Shown: positions 7,033 to 18,482, counted from the first letter of the stretch. The stretch is 64,000 nt of DNA from Actinomadura sp. J1-007 (GCF_009793335.1 NZ_WING01000001.1:2356001-2420000), one strand, 5' to 3'. Notes: generated by a model not told the origin, from the letters alone. Translations and numbers: made by a program.

Positions 7033-9954
7033 ATGCAGTGTCCGACGTGCGGTACGAACACGCCCGGGACGCTGGGCAGGTGTTCGAACTGCAACGCACC
7101 GATCGACCAGGCCCCGAACGGCGACGCCGCCCCGCTCGGCGCCCCGGTGGCCCCCGCCGCCGAGTCCGGCATGGGCGACAAGACGATGGTCGTCCCGCCC
7201 CCGACGCCCGCGTGGGCCCCCGCCCCGCCCCCGCCGCCGTCCGACCCGGAAGCGACCGCGACGTGGACGTTCGACCCTGACGAGGACTTCGACCCGCCGT
7301 CCCAGCAGAACGGCCCCCAGGGCCTCCTCCCTCCCCCCGCCCCGTTCGGCGCCCCTGAGAACTCATTCGGCGCCCCGCCCCAGAACCAGCAGGCCGCCGC
7401 CTTCGCCGCCCAAGACAACAACGCCCCGGCGTCGTTCGGCACGTCCGGCAACAACCCGCAGTCCGCGCTCCCCACTCCGCCCCAGGCCCCGCAGGCCAAT
7501 TTCGGCACTCCCGGCCAAGAGGGCTCGTTCGGCCCCCCGCCCCAGGACCCGCACCCTCCGCACAGCACCCCTGGCCAGACCCTCCAGCCCCCACCCAATG
7601 GACCAGGCCAGGCACCGCAGGGTCCCCAGGGCGGCCCGGCGCAGGCTCCACAGGGAACGCCCGGCGGACCGGGACAGAGCCCGCAAGGAACGCCCGGCGG
7701 ACCCGGGCAGAGCCCGCAGGGCACATACGACGGCCCCGGGCAGAGCCCGCAGGGAACGCACGACGGTCCCGGGCAGAGCCCGCAGGGAACGCACGGCATG
7801 TCAGGCCAGGATGCGCAAGCTCGGTTCGGCGCACAGGGCCAGGAGGCGCAAGGAGCGTTCGGAACGTCGGGGCAGGACGCGCAGGGGGCGTTCGACGCAT
7901 CCGGTCATGACCCGTTGGGAGCGTTTGGGGCCTCCGGCGATGGTGCCCAAGGTGCCTTCGGGGTGCCTGGCGGGGAGGCGCAAGCACCTCTCCCTGTGGC
8001 GGGGAGTGACCCGCTGGGAGCGTCGGGAGCGCAGGCTTTCGACTCCGAGGCGACGTTCATCGTGCCGAGCCCGGGCCTCATGGCTGCCGGTCCGCAGGGA
8101 ACGAACCCTCTCGGCGGCGGCGCTCCCGTAGCGGGTAATGGTTCCGAGCCTCAGGGCGCGGAGAACGGCTTCGGCCCAGCAGCCCAGGCCCCTCAGGGGT
8201 CTAACGGCGGCTACGGCGCTGGGCCCCAGGGCAGCAACGGATTCGCTGGGAATGGGTTCGACGGGAACGGCTCACAAGGGGCCGGCCCCGGGATGCAGAA
8301 CGCCGATGGGATGGGCGCGCCCTCGCCCGGCGGCTTCGACGCCGCTCCCCCGCCACCACCCGCGTGGGCCAATGAGCAGCCCAGCGGGGACCAGCAACTC
8401 AACGCGGGACAGCCTTCCGGCACAGCGCCCGCAGGATTCGGTGCAGAGCAGCCCAGCGGCTTCGCGGCTGACCAGCCCGCAGGGTTTGCAGCGGAACACC
8501 CGGGCGGATTCGGGACGGAGCAGGCCACCGGCTTCGGGGCCGACCAGCCCGCAGGACTCGGAGCCGAGCAGACCGCCAGTTTTGGAGCCGACCAGCCCGC
8601 GGGACTCGGAGCGGAACAGCCCGGCGGATTCGGAGCCCAGCAGCCCGCCGGGTTCGGGGCCGAGCAGACCACGGGACTCGGAGCGGAACAGCCTGGCGGG
8701 TTCGGGGCCCAGCAGTCCGCTGGGTTCGAGGCGGAACAGGCCGGCGGATCCAGGGCTGACCAGGCCGGCGGGTTCGGGGCCGAACAGCCTGGCGGGTTCG
8801 CAGCGGGTCAGGCGGCTGGGGTTGGGGCGGAGCAGCCTGCCGAGTCGATCGTTCCTGATTCGTGGTTCGCGCAGCCGCGTAAGCCGGATTCGCAGCCTGA
8901 GGCGCAGGGGCCCCAGGTGTGGACGCCGCAGCCTCAGTCGCAGGATCAGGCGTGGGGCATGGACGCGGCGCCTCTCGCCATCGCCGGTTCTCCGCCTGCG
9001 GCTGAGATGACGCAGTTGGACGGGCCGAGTCCGGACGGCGCTACGCAGTTCGTCGCCAACCCGATGATGGACGCCACTCAGTTCGACTCGGGAACGCGCG
9101 TCGACGGCATGGCGGTGAGCGGCCACGGCGGCATGATGGGCCCCAGTCCGGCTGGCGACCCCATGGCGTCGGGCGGCTTCATGGGGAACGGCGCGCAGAT
9201 GGGTCCCGGCGGGCCGATGGGACCGGGTGGCATGGGTCCCGGCGGGCCTGGCCCGATGGGTACGGATGGCCAGGGCGGCCAGATGAACGGCTACGGCGGT
9301 TTTCCGCCCGCGCCGACGAAGCGTTCGGGAAGCCAGGCGAGCAAGCCGCTCATCATCTCGGTCTGCGCGCTGGTCGCGGTCGCGCTGGTCGCGGTGGCGT
9401 TCGTGATGTGGCCGGACGGTGAGAAGAAGTCGCCTCCGGCGGCGAAGCCGAGCGCGACGGGTTCCGGCAAGCAGCAGGTGGCGCAGAAGAAGCGCCTCAC
9501 CGGTCCCGCGCGCCAGCAGGCCAACGCCGTGAACGAGTTGCTGAACGCCAGCGCGGACACCCGCAAGGTCCTCGCCCGGGCGCTCGCCTCGACGCGCCAG
9601 TGCAAGGAGCTGCCGACGGCGATCGGCGGATTCCAGACCGTTGCCCAACGGCGTCAGAACCAGCTCCGCCGTACCCAGAACCTGCAACTCGACAAGCTCC
9701 AGAACGGCGAGCGTCTGCGCGCCCACCTCCGGCAGGCGTTCCAGGCGTCGCTGGAAGTCGACCAGGCCCTGCTCAACTGGGCACGGAGCAACCAGCAGAG
9801 GTGCCACGGAAAGCCGCGTCCCGACGCCGCGCACGTGCCGGGGCGCGCAGCCGCCGAGCAGCGGGCGACTCAGGCCAAGCAGAGGTTCGTGGTGCTGTGG
9901 AATCCCGTGGCAAAGCGGACAAGCCAGCCGCAGCGCCGGTGGACCCAGGTGTGA
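7033..9954 (+). CDS. Zinc-ribbon, Pro/Gln/Gly-repeat, single-TM protein (paralogue 1)
   Basis: 973 residues in one clean frame. Residues 1-22 form a zinc ribbon (CPTCG at 3-6, CSNCNAP at 17-20). A roughly 740-residue low-complexity cytoplasmic region follows, with SPQGT/GPGQ repeats (about 200-255) and AEQPGGFG repeats (about 460-600), then acidic threonine motifs (EATFIV, EMTQLDG, GATQFV, DATQFD). One transmembrane helix (about 770-795) precedes an extracytoplasmic helical domain of about 170 residues containing two Cys. The next gene has exactly the same plan and a related C-terminal domain. No family was recognised. A membrane scaffold or sensor is possible, but there is no direct evidence of function. 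Confidence 0.75.
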   Translation: MQCPTCGTNTPGTLGRCSNCNAPIDQAPNGDAAPLGAPVAPAAESGMGDKTMVVPPPTPAWAPAPPPPPSDPEATATWTFDPDEDFDPPSQQNGPQGLLPPPAPFGAPENSFGAPPQNQQAAAFAAQDNNAPASFGTSGNNPQSALPTPPQAPQANFGTPGQEGSFGPPPQDPHPPHSTPGQTLQPPPNGPGQAPQGPQGGPAQAPQGTPGGPGQSPQGTPGGPGQSPQGTYDGPGQSPQGTHDGPGQSPQGTHGMSGQDAQARFGAQGQEAQGAFGTSGQDAQGAFDASGHDPLGAFGASGDGAQGAFGVPGGEAQAPLPVAGSDPLGASGAQAFDSEATFIVPSPGLMAAGPQGTNPLGGGAPVAGNGSEPQGAENGFGPAAQAPQGSNGGYGAGPQGSNGFAGNGFDGNGSQGAGPGMQNADGMGAPSPGGFDAAPPPPPAWANEQPSGDQQLNAGQPSGTAPAGFGAEQPSGFAADQPAGFAAEHPGGFGTEQATGFGADQPAGLGAEQTASFGADQPAGLGAEQPGGFGAQQPAGFGAEQTTGLGAEQPGGFGAQQSAGFEAEQAGGSRADQAGGFGAEQPGGFAAGQAAGVGAEQPAESIVPDSWFAQPRKPDSQPEAQGPQVWTPQPQSQDQAWGMDAAPLAIAGSPPAAEMTQLDGPSPDGATQFVANPMMDATQFDSGTRVDGMAVSGHGGMMGPSPAGDPMASGGFMGNGAQMGPGGPMGPGGMGPGGPGPMGTDGQGGQMNGYGGFPPAPTKRSGSQASKPLIISVCALVAVALVAVAFVMWPDGEKKSPPAAKPSATGSGKQQVAQKKRLTGPARQQANAVNELLNASADTRKVLARALASTRQCKELPTAIGGFQTVAQRRQNQLRRTQNLQLDKLQNGERLRAHLRQAFQASLEVDQALLNWARSNQQRCHGKPRPDAAHVPGRAAAEQRATQAKQRFVVLWNPVAKRTSQPQRRWTQV
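7655..7800 (+). repeat. In-frame 33-39 bp tandem repeats coding GPGQSPQGT
   Basis: Four to five near-identical units of GGNCAGAGCCCGCANGGNAC with intervening GGCGG or GACGG lie inside the zinc-ribbon gene. A second, more diverged repeat (AEQPGGFG, roughly 30-33 bp) covers about 8410-8830. Such repeats change length by slippage and are hard to assemble. Confidence 0.7.
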
Positions 9955-10053
9955 CCTCCCATCACGACCGCGTTGCGACCCGTCGACCTGGCCTCACGGT
10001 GAGAGGACATCGCAGTATCTTGTGACCGTTGACCGCAACGGTAAGGGGTTGAA

Positions 10054-12554
10054 ATGCGGTGCCCGGACTGCGGTAGCGACACCACCCCGGCGTTGCCCCG
10101 GTGCACCCGGTGCAACGCCCCGCTGAACGTTTCGCCCTCCAAGGGCTCCACGACGTCCCATGAGGAGACGTCCGTGGACGCCACGCATCGTGACCGTCCG
10201 CCGGACGATGAGACCGTTGCGGACAGCACCACGTCCGGGCCGAACCCGGTCCCGGGCTCCGCGCCGTTCGGCGGACCTCGCTACGGCAGCGGCCAGGTCG
10301 GCGGAGCCCCGTACACGAGCGAGCCGCAGGGTTCACGCCCGCCGGAAGGCCCGTACGCTCCCGGCCCGCCCAGCCCTGCGCCGAGCGCCTTCGGTCGGCC
10401 CGGCGGCCTAGGGAACGCGGACGAGTCCCCCAGCACCGAAACGGGTGGCACAGCGCCGCCCCCACCGAACCCGCCGTACCCAAGCCAACCCCCCGGCGCC
10501 GGAGACCCTCACGCGGGTGGTGGCCCGTCCAGCGGAGCGCCCGGCGCCCCCACCCGTGCCGAGGGCACCCCTCCCGCGGGCGGCCCATCGGCCGGTGCAA
10601 CTCCGTCCGAGAACGCCCCGTCTGGCCCCGGCCAGCCCGGCAGCACTACACAGCCTGGTGCCGACCCCTACGCCCCCGGGCCATCCGGCGATGCGACACA
10701 GCCCGGCGCCGAGCCGTACGCGGGCGGACCGTCCGGCAGTACCCCGTACGCAGGCGGGCCGTCCGGTGATGCGGTACGACCCGCCGGGGAAGCGTACGCA
10801 GGCGGACCGTCCGGCGGCGCTGCTGGAGGTGCAGCGTTGCCAGGGAACGGGCCGTACGCAGGCGGATCGTCTGGCGGCGGGTCTGAGGAGGCGGCGCGGA
10901 CCGAGGCCGACCCTTACCCCAGGCCGCAGCCTCCCAACGCGGAACGGGCCGGCAGTGGACCGTACTCGGGCGGGCCGTCTGGGGAGGCGGCGCGTACCGA
11001 GCAGGAGCAGCCGTACGCGGGTGGACAGGGCGGCGGCGCGATTGGCGGCGGAACGGCGCAGGGTGGAAGCGGGCCGTACGCGAGTGGGCAGCCGGGCGGT
11101 GCTGGGCAGCCCGGCGGCGAGCCGTACGCGGGCGGATCGGTAGGCGGCGGGCGAGACGAGGCGACGCGCGCCGAGAGCGCTCCTTACACGGGGCGACTGC
11201 CTGACGATGCGGAACGGGCTGGGGAGTCGTACGGCGGGGCGGCTGTGGGTGGTGTTTTTGGGGGCGTTGGGGGTTCGGAAGGGGCGGGGCCGGATGTTGG
11301 TGGTGACGTGGGTGGGCTGCGGTGGACGCAGGCGTATGGGAGTGAGCAGCAGGGAGGCGGGGCGGTCGGGGCGTCGCAGGGCGAGGGGTACGGAGGAGCC
11401 GTGGGTGGTGGTGAGTCGTCGGGTGAGGCGGCTGGGGACGGGTGGTTCAGGAAGGAGCAGGCCGGGGGGCAGTCGGGTGGGCCAACGGGGGGCGAGCTAG
11501 GCGGGCCGGCCGGTGGGCTGGCTGGGGGTACGCCCGGCGGGCTGGCCGAGGGCGCGCCGGGTGGGCAGGCCGGTGGTGCCGCAGGTGGGCTGGCCGGTGG
11601 TGTGCCAGGTGGGCTGGCGGCGGGTGAGTCGGGTGGGCAGTTTGGGGGTGCCGCAGGTGGGACGGCGGCGGGTGGGGGGTTGCATTGGACTCAGGCTTAT
11701 GGGCGGGAGCAGGGGGCGAGGAGGTTCCCGGCGGGGGCTGGGGTGGGCCGGCGGGGTGGGCTGAGGCTGATCCTTACTCGCATGAGCAGGGGGGTGCGGG
11801 GCGGGGCGGGCGTGATCTCTACGGAGGCGGGTCCGGGCCCGTTGAGCTGCCTCCCGGGTGGGCGATTCCGCCCGCTCCGGGGCCGGGTGGTCCGGCGCCC
11901 GGGGAGACGACCACCTCGCTGTCCCAGGAGCCGTGGGACGAGCCCGCGATCTGGCAGCCGCCGCCTCCCGCGAAGAAGCGCAGGCGGCCCTACCTGCTGG
12001 TCGTCGCGGGGGTGATCGTGCTGGCGGGCGTGGCGCTCGGGATCGTGTTCTGGCCGGGCGGGTCCGGGAAGACGGCCAACACCGCGGGTACGTCGGCGAC
12101 GCCGCAGGAGAGTCCGGTGGAGACGGCGAGCGAGTCGCCGACCGTGGCGAGCAGCGGGGCCGAGCTCACGCAGCAGGCCAGGGAGGTGGACGCGCTGCTG
12201 TCGGACATGACGACGACGCGTTCGGACCTCGGCACGGTGGTGACGGACGGGTGCCGGACGGACGGGCTCGAACGGATCCGCGACCGGCGGCAGGAGCAGT
12301 TGAGCAAGGCGCGGGCACTGGACGTCGGCGCGCTCGACAGCGGGACCGAACTCAAGGACGCGCTGGTCAGGGCGCTCCAGGCGTCGGTGGAGTCCAACCA
12401 GCGGTACCTGGACGCGGCGCCCGGCTGCCCGTCGGACGATGACGTGGCCGACGTCAACCAGCGGGCGAGCGACGCCAAGAACGAGTTCGTCCGCTACTGG
12501 AGGCCGGTCGCGGAGAAGGCCGGGCTGCCGAGCCGTTCCTCCGACACCATCTGA
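10054..12554 (+). CDS. Zinc-ribbon, Gly/Pro-repeat, single-TM protein (paralogue 2; one frameshift in the sequence)
   Basis: The frame from ATG 10054 and the frame ending at 12554 belong to one gene interrupted at the G run 11712-11716, where one added G joins HWTQAYGREQG to GEEVPGGGW. The restored length is 833 residues. The N terminus repeats the zinc ribbon of paralogue 1 with identical Cys spacing (3, 6, 17, 20). Next come Gly/Pro/Ser-rich repeats (YAGGPSG, then GGLAGG), a TM helix near 645-668, and an extracytoplasmic helical domain resembling that of paralogue 1 (LLSDMTTTRSDL, QASVESNQRYL). A TATCTT -10-like box sits at 10016-10021. It ends eight bases from the convergent HerA-like gene. 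Without correction it would be read as two broken frames, 10054-12015 and 11685-12554. Confidence 0.65.
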
Positions 12555-12562
12555 CCGCGCGG

Positions 12563-15500
12563 TCAGCCCTCCGGGGCGGGGAACGGCGGGCCGGAGGACG
12601 GGTCGCCGAACGGGGCGATGAAGCGGTCCGGCCAGCTCAGCACCGGTTCGAGCCAGGACTCGACGCGCATGGTGTCGGCGATGTGGGCGAGCTGGTCGGG
12701 TTCGTCGATGCCGATCGCGACGACCGCGAGGTCGCGGTAGAACGCGTCGTGGTCGTCGTCGCCGGCGAGGGCCGTGAGGGCGAGCGGGCGGTTGCGGTCG
12801 AGCTCCATCGACAGCGGGTGGCGGCGCAGGGCGCGCAAGCGGTGGCCGAGGCGCGGCTCGGGCGGCTGCTTCAGACCGGGTAGCTGGTAGTCGAGCGGCG
12901 GGGCGGGCTCGTGCTTGTCGGGGGCGCCCGCGCCGTACGGGAAGAGGCGGTCGAGTTCGTGCAGCCACCGCACCTGCGGGATGACCCACGCGGCGCCGGG
13001 CCGGGCGCCGGGTTCCCGCGGGGACGCCGGGTTGCGCGCGGCGGCGTCGAGGAGGTTCTGGGCGACCTCGGCGGCTCTCGCGGTGAGTTCGGACGGCGGG
13101 TAGGCCGTGCGCAGGGCCCAGGAGCGCCGCGTGACCGACCGTTCGAGGACGGTGGCGAGGCTGCACTCGCGCAGGCGCGGGGTGAGGCGCGACCAGGCGC
13201 GGGCCAGTTCGGGCGGTACGGCGGGCAGGGGGCGGTTGGCGACGTGCGCGAGGACGAGGGTGTCGGCCCACAGGCGCAGCCACGCCCAGTCGGGGTGCCC
13301 GGCGACGAGGTCGGCCTCGCGCAGCTCGTAGAGGGTGCAGGCCCGTCCCGAACGGCACTCGCAGCCGCACGCGGCTGAGCGGCGGCCGTCCACCGGCGGG
13401 GGCGGGCCCGGTAGGACGGCCTCGCGGCCCTCGCCGAGCGGGACGCGGACGCGCAGGGGCGGTCCATGCCGTCCGCGAAGACGGCGGCGACGCCGGGACG
13501 GAGCGAGACGACCTCGCGGGACTGGTCCTCGTCGAGGTTCATCGCGGCGCCGACCTGGTGGCGGTCGTCGAACGCGGGCAGGCGGTGCACGACCTTCAGC
13601 GCCGTGTTCTTGATCACGTCCGGGACGAGCTTGGTCGGGATCTGCTCGGCGACGACGATGCCCTCGCCGTACGCGCGGATCTCGGCGAGCATCCCCGCGA
13701 ACAGCTCGACGGCGTGGGAGCTGGTGCGCTCGGGCCGCGGTTGCGCAGCAGCCGGTGCGCCTCCTCGATCACGATGACGTGCCGGAGGCCGGGGTCGTTC
13801 GGCCCGGCGGCGCGCGACCGCATCCGCAGGTGCTCGACGATGCGGATGATGAGCGTGCCCATGAGGAACGCCTTGTCCTCGTCGTTCGCGACGTCCTCGA
13901 TGGCGAGGACGATGTTGTCGCGCAGCATGCCGCCGATGTCGGCCGGGTGGCCGCCCTCGAAGAACCGTCCGGCCGAGCCGATCCGCAGCGAGCGCAGCCG
14001 CACGTCCACGAAGCCCTGCACGTCGGCCATCAGCTCGCGGCCGTACCCGACGTCGCCGATGACCTGGAGCGCGGCGTTCTGGAGCTGTTCGAGGGTCGGG
14101 ACGGCGGGCTCGATCAGCGAGCCGGGGACGCCCGCGCCGGTCACCACGTCCCAGCCGTTGGTCTCGTAGACCCGCTGGAGCGCCTGCGCCATGATCTGCG
14201 GGAACGGCTCCTCGGCGTCGAACGCGGCCTGGAACAGCGCCCGCACCATGTCGATGTGCGCCTGCACGGGGTAGCCGGGCTCGGGCGCGAGGGGGTTGAC
14301 CGACAGCGGCACCGACGCGGGGTCGGACGGGTTGACGACCGTGACGGGCCCGCCGAGGTCCTCGATGCGTCCGGCCATCGCCGCGTACTCCGACTTGGCG
14401 GGCTCGATCGCGAGCCAGGGGATGCCGGCGCGGGTGAGCTGTTCGAGCAGGTGCCGGACGGTCTGCGACTTGCCCGACCCGGTCGCCCCGGTCACGAAGA
14501 CGTGCCGGTTGATCGTCGAGCGCGGGATGGTGAACCGGCCGACGCGCCTGTCCTGCCCGTCCAGGATCGCGCCCAGCTCGATCCGCCCGTCCGCGGCGGC
14601 GCCGCCTCTCGGGTGCGCGCCGCCGGGCGGGAGGGCGGCGACCGCGCCGTCGGTCTCGGAGGTGACGTCGAAGTAGCCCGCGTCCAGCACGCGCAGGCCC
14701 GGGACCTCGCGGCGCGGCAGGCCGGCGAGGGCCGCGAGCGCGCCCGCCGTCGCGGTGAACGGGTAGCGCTGCTCGGACTCGGCCATCGGGCGCAGCGGCG
14801 CGGGCGCGGTCGGCGGCCGGAGCATCTCGCTGAACGGGCCGCTGCCGTGCCCGGACCGCAGCCGGTACGGGTGGTGCCCGAGCTCCATCGAGCCGACCAG
14901 GACGGGCGCGATCTGCCCGAGCTCGGCCTGCGTCGCCGCGCCCGCGAGGACGCGCACGTCCCACAGCCCGGCCTCGCGGAACGCGTCCAGCTCCGAGAGC
15001 CGCTGGTCGGCGCGCGCCACCGCGAGCCGGGCCTGCTCGTCCTCGCCGCGGCGCAGCATCCGCAGCTCGTGGTGCAGCTCGCGCATCTCGGTGTCGATGA
15101 GCCGCTCGTCGCACGGGTCGGCGACCACGAACCAGCCGAACGGCCGTTCCATCAGCGTCGACAGCGTCGCCTCGAACAGGCTGGCGCCCGCGTCGCCGCG
15201 CGCGACCTGCGGGGCGAGGCGGCCGGGGCAGCGGGTCCACACCATCCGTTCGGCCTGGGCCAGCCAGTCGTCGGCGACGGGCACGCCGCGGGCGCCGCTC
15301 GGGAACAGCAGGCCGTGCGCCTCGCCGTCCTCCAGGCCGCCGCCCAGCGGACGCGTCTCGGCGCCGATCGGGCCCGCGTTCGTGACGAGTTCCAGGGGCG
15401 CGCCGCCACCGCGCGACAGCCAGCCCACGACGAACGGTTCCCCGCGGCGCGCGGCCGACAGCGCCGCCGGGAGAACGCTCACGAAATCCCATTCCGCGCT

Positions 15501-15917
15501 CGCCGCGCGCTGCGGCGCGGGAATCGCCTGGATCCGGTACCAGGGTCCGGGGAGCACGGACGGCACGTCCGCTGCGGGCCGCATGCTCGGCGGGGGCGCG
15601 CCCGGAATTCCGGCCTGGCCTCCGCTCCCCCAGGCGCCGGGCGACTCGTTCCCTTGCGTGCCTTGGGCCTGTCCTGGCGTTCCCCAGCCTCCCGCTGGAT
15701 TCTGCTGCGCGGGACGCCATCCGTCGGACGTCTCAGGGGCTCCCCAAGCGCCCGGAGGCGTGAACGCCACACCCGGCCGCGTTTCCTGGGACGGCGGGGT
15801 GGGACGGTCCTCTGACTCGTCCGCAGGCGGGTTCTGCGGGGTGCCCCAGGCGCTCGGGGGACGGTTGGGGGACGGCGGTCCGGTGGGGGCGGCGCACCCG
15901 GGGGCGAGGTCACGCAT
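12563..15917 (-). CDS. HerA/VirB4-like DNA-translocase ATPase (two frameshifts in the sequence)
   Basis: The start ATG at 15917 follows AAAGGA. Two single-base losses, in the G runs 13732-13734 and 13456-13459, split the gene; adding one base at each gives 1118 residues. Order: Pro-rich head (1-130); a roughly 300-residue domain with coiled-coil (ERLIDTEMRELHHELRML); an HAS-barrel-like lead-in; then a DUF87/HerA ATPase with Walker A GATGSGKSQT (about 475) and Walker B VIVIEEAH (about 716), continuing RNRGPERTSSHAVELFAG and AEQIPTKLVPDVIKNT. A C-terminal domain carries a Cys cluster, CGCECRSGRAC (about 850). HerA-type ATPases are hexameric motors for DNA or, as VirB4, for secretion. It lies 60 bases after the TraG-like gene in the same operon. 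Confidence 0.75.
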
Positions 15918-15977
15918 GCATCCTTTCCCGCGCGCCGTCACCACGCCACCGCCGCCCCCGGTCGTCGCCGGAGGGGC

Positions 15978-18099
15978 TCAGGAGGGCGGGTCGGCGGCGT
16001 GCTTGCCGTTGGGCCTGCGCGGCGGAACGATGCGCGACCCGCGCGGAGCGGACGCTCCCCGCGGCAGCGCGTGACGAGCACGCGTCTGGGGCTCGTCCCG
16101 CGTCCGGGGTTCGTCGTGCGCCCGGGGTTCGTCGTGCGCCCGGGGTTCCTCGTGCGGTGGGGCTCGGGGGTGGGGCGGGGACGGCGGGGGCTCGTCGGGT
16201 GGGGTGTCGCGTTCCACCTTGGCCAGGAGCTCCTGTTCGCGGAGGTACTCCTCGAACTCCATCGAGTGGGCGGTGGGCAGGGTGATGATGCCCGGGTTGG
16301 CGTCCACGAGGAGGATGCGGCGGCCGGTCGCGCCCGCGTGGGTGAAGACCATCGCGGTCGGGGGAGTTCCTGGAGCTGGGGCGGTTCGATGAGCAGTTCG
16401 CGGTAGCGCTGCTTGCCCGGATGCGCGGCGAGATGCACGGACGAGACCGTACGGCCCCACGCGGTGGCGGAGCTGATGCCCTCGACGAGCGCGGTGTCGT
16501 CGGCGGCGGGCGCCGGGAGGGGCGACCAGGCGGGATCGGTGAGGCCGTCCCCCCGCACGCGCGCGTAGGCGACCGTGCTCGCGTAGCTCTCGCCCGCGAC
16601 GTCGAAGAGGGTCTCCCCTGCCGAGTCGGTGATCTCGGCGACGAGGAGGGGCTGGTCGGTGCCGATGTGCTCGGCGGCGACGCGGGCGTCCTCGGGGTTG
16701 CCGAGCCGCATGAACCCGACGGCGGCGTGCCCGCGGCGGCCGAGCCGCTCGCGCACGTGCTGCGGGATCGACCGGTACATCAGCACCAGGCCGGTGCCGG
16801 TGGCCTCGCACGCGTCGATGAGGCGGTCCAGGACGTCGCCGCGCAGCTTCTCCGCGCCGCACAGGAATAGCGTGTGGTCCCAGCGGCCCCCGGGCGGCGC
16901 CTCGCGGATCCGGTGCGTGAGCGCGGTCGCGACGTACGTGCCGAGGACGCGGTTGGTGAGCACGCCCGCGCGCCGGTCCATCGACACCACGTGCAGCCGG
17001 GACGGCGGCAGGTGGACGGACTCGGCGGCGAGCTTCTCCAGCTTGCGGAGCTGCGCCTCCAGCGCCCACGCGCGGCGCACGACGATCCGGTCGGTGGCGT
17101 CGCGGCCGAAGAGGGTCGCGACGCGTTCGAGCTGCTCGTCGGTGAGCAGGCCCTTGCGCAGGTCGTCGCGGGGGTCGCCGACCTGGGCGAGCACCCGCAG
17201 CGCCGCGGTGATGCGCGGGACGGTCGCGTCCGGGCCGAGCACCTCGATGATCCGTTCGAGGATCGAGTTGTCGAACGACAGGTCGCGGGTGCTGCCCTGC
17301 TCCTCGCCCGCGCTGACGACCAGCGACAGGACGTCGGCGAGGGCCTCGGGCCCGAGGCCGCGGGTCGCGTCCAGCCGGGGCAGGTCGGCGGGCAGCACCC
17401 AGACCAGCGGGTCGTCGCCGCGGTCGGCGGCGAGCCGCAGCAGGTCGTGCGCGACCGCGCCCTCGGACAGGTCGATGACCGTGAGGCGCGCGCCGACCGC
17501 GAGGCGCGCCGCGCCCATCGTCGTCACGGCGGCCGACCATCCGGCGAGCGTGCCGCCGACGACGTCCACCCGGTCGACGCCGGGCGGGACGGCGACGGGG
17601 TACCACTCGCGCTGGTCCTCGTACTCGCGGTGGCGGCGCTCCCAGTCGCGGTAGGCGTCCTCGTGGGCCCGCTGCGCGGCTCGCAGCTCGCGGTCGCGGG
17701 CGGCCTCCTCGCGCTCGCCGCGGGCCAGCTCCTCCGCGATCCGCGCCCGGACGGCCCGTTCGTCCTGCCAGAGCGAGCGGCCGGTGATGCCGAGGACGAG
17801 CACGCACGCCAGCAGCGCGACCAGCGCGAACGCCCAGGGCAGCACGCCCGCGACTCCGCAGCCGAGGAAGAGCAGGACGCCGACGCCCGTGCCGCCGGCG
17901 GCGATGCGCAGCGGCCGCGCGGCCATGTGCTCGCCGGGACGCCGCGCGGGGACGCCCGCGGCGCCGGCCCGGCCGGCCGCGGCGGGGCGGGTGGGGGCGG
18001 CCCCGGGTCGGGGTGCACCTGCGCGTAGCGCCAGCCCACATAGACGCGGTCCGCCTGAGTGAACCGCGCCATCGCGGACCCGCTCGCCATGTCCGTCAC
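15978..18099 (-). CDS. TraG/VirD4-like membrane protein lacking Walker A (two frameshifts in the sequence)
   Basis: The frame starts GTG at 18099 (VTDMASGSAMARFTQADRVY) and ends at 15978. One base is missing near 17984-17997 and one in 16360-16364; adding both gives 707 residues. Two close hydrophobic helices (about 65-105) anchor it, followed by a charged coiled-coil (RELRAAQRAHEDAYRDWERR) and a RecA-like domain. That domain has a segment like the TraG/TraD TraM-recognition region (GFMRLGNPEDARVAAEHIG) but no GKS/T P-loop: where one would be, VIDLSEGAVAHDLL is seen. The tail has DEPRAH repeats. It may be a pseudo-ATPase partner of the HerA-like motor downstream. The C terminus after the second frameshift reads MVFTHAGATGRRILLVDANP. 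Confidence 0.65.
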
Positions 18100-18482
18100 G
18101 TCGAGAGACCCCTGGGAGTTGCGGGATGGTGAGAAACGCCTGGGGGTAGGGGTGGTTGGGTGGGTTTCTTACACCGCACAGAGTAAAGAGGTTCCCCGCT
18201 GCACGCGCCACGTTCAACCGAACACGAATCCTGATGACCGACTTGGCACTCCAATTCGGTCACCAGGTTCACCTGCGGGAAAGATCGGACAGGCCACCTC
18301 CCCGAAGCTGGCCACATCCGGCCACCCGGTCTCCGGCCCGACCGGCGGCCCGCGGCACCCGACCGGCCTCGCCGGCGCGGTTTCGGGGCATGCCGGAAAC
18401 CGGCCTGCGACGGCGCCACAAGGCGGGCGAGACCGGTAATGTCCGATGTCCACGGAAACGTCGAGCACGCTGAGGAGCCCGT
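18100..18482. other. Divergent intergenic region, no gene seen
   Basis: About 380 bases lie between the TraG-like gene and the esterase gene. Short open frames on both strands lack Shine-Dalgarno sequences and codon bias. TAATGT at about 18437-18442 is a possible -10 for the esterase gene. GGAAC near 18195 on the minus strand could be an ECF-type -35, but the matching -10 is weak. Confidence 0.4.

Noticed and set aside
11712..11716. Programmed -1 frameshift in zinc-ribbon paralogue 2
   Set aside because: A G5 run alone without a slippery heptamer or pseudoknot, and the same kind of loss in many other genes, favours a sequence error.
12563..18099. An integrated conjugative element
   Set aside because: TraG-like and HerA-like genes are present, but no integrase, relaxase, replication gene, tRNA target or flanking direct repeats were seen.
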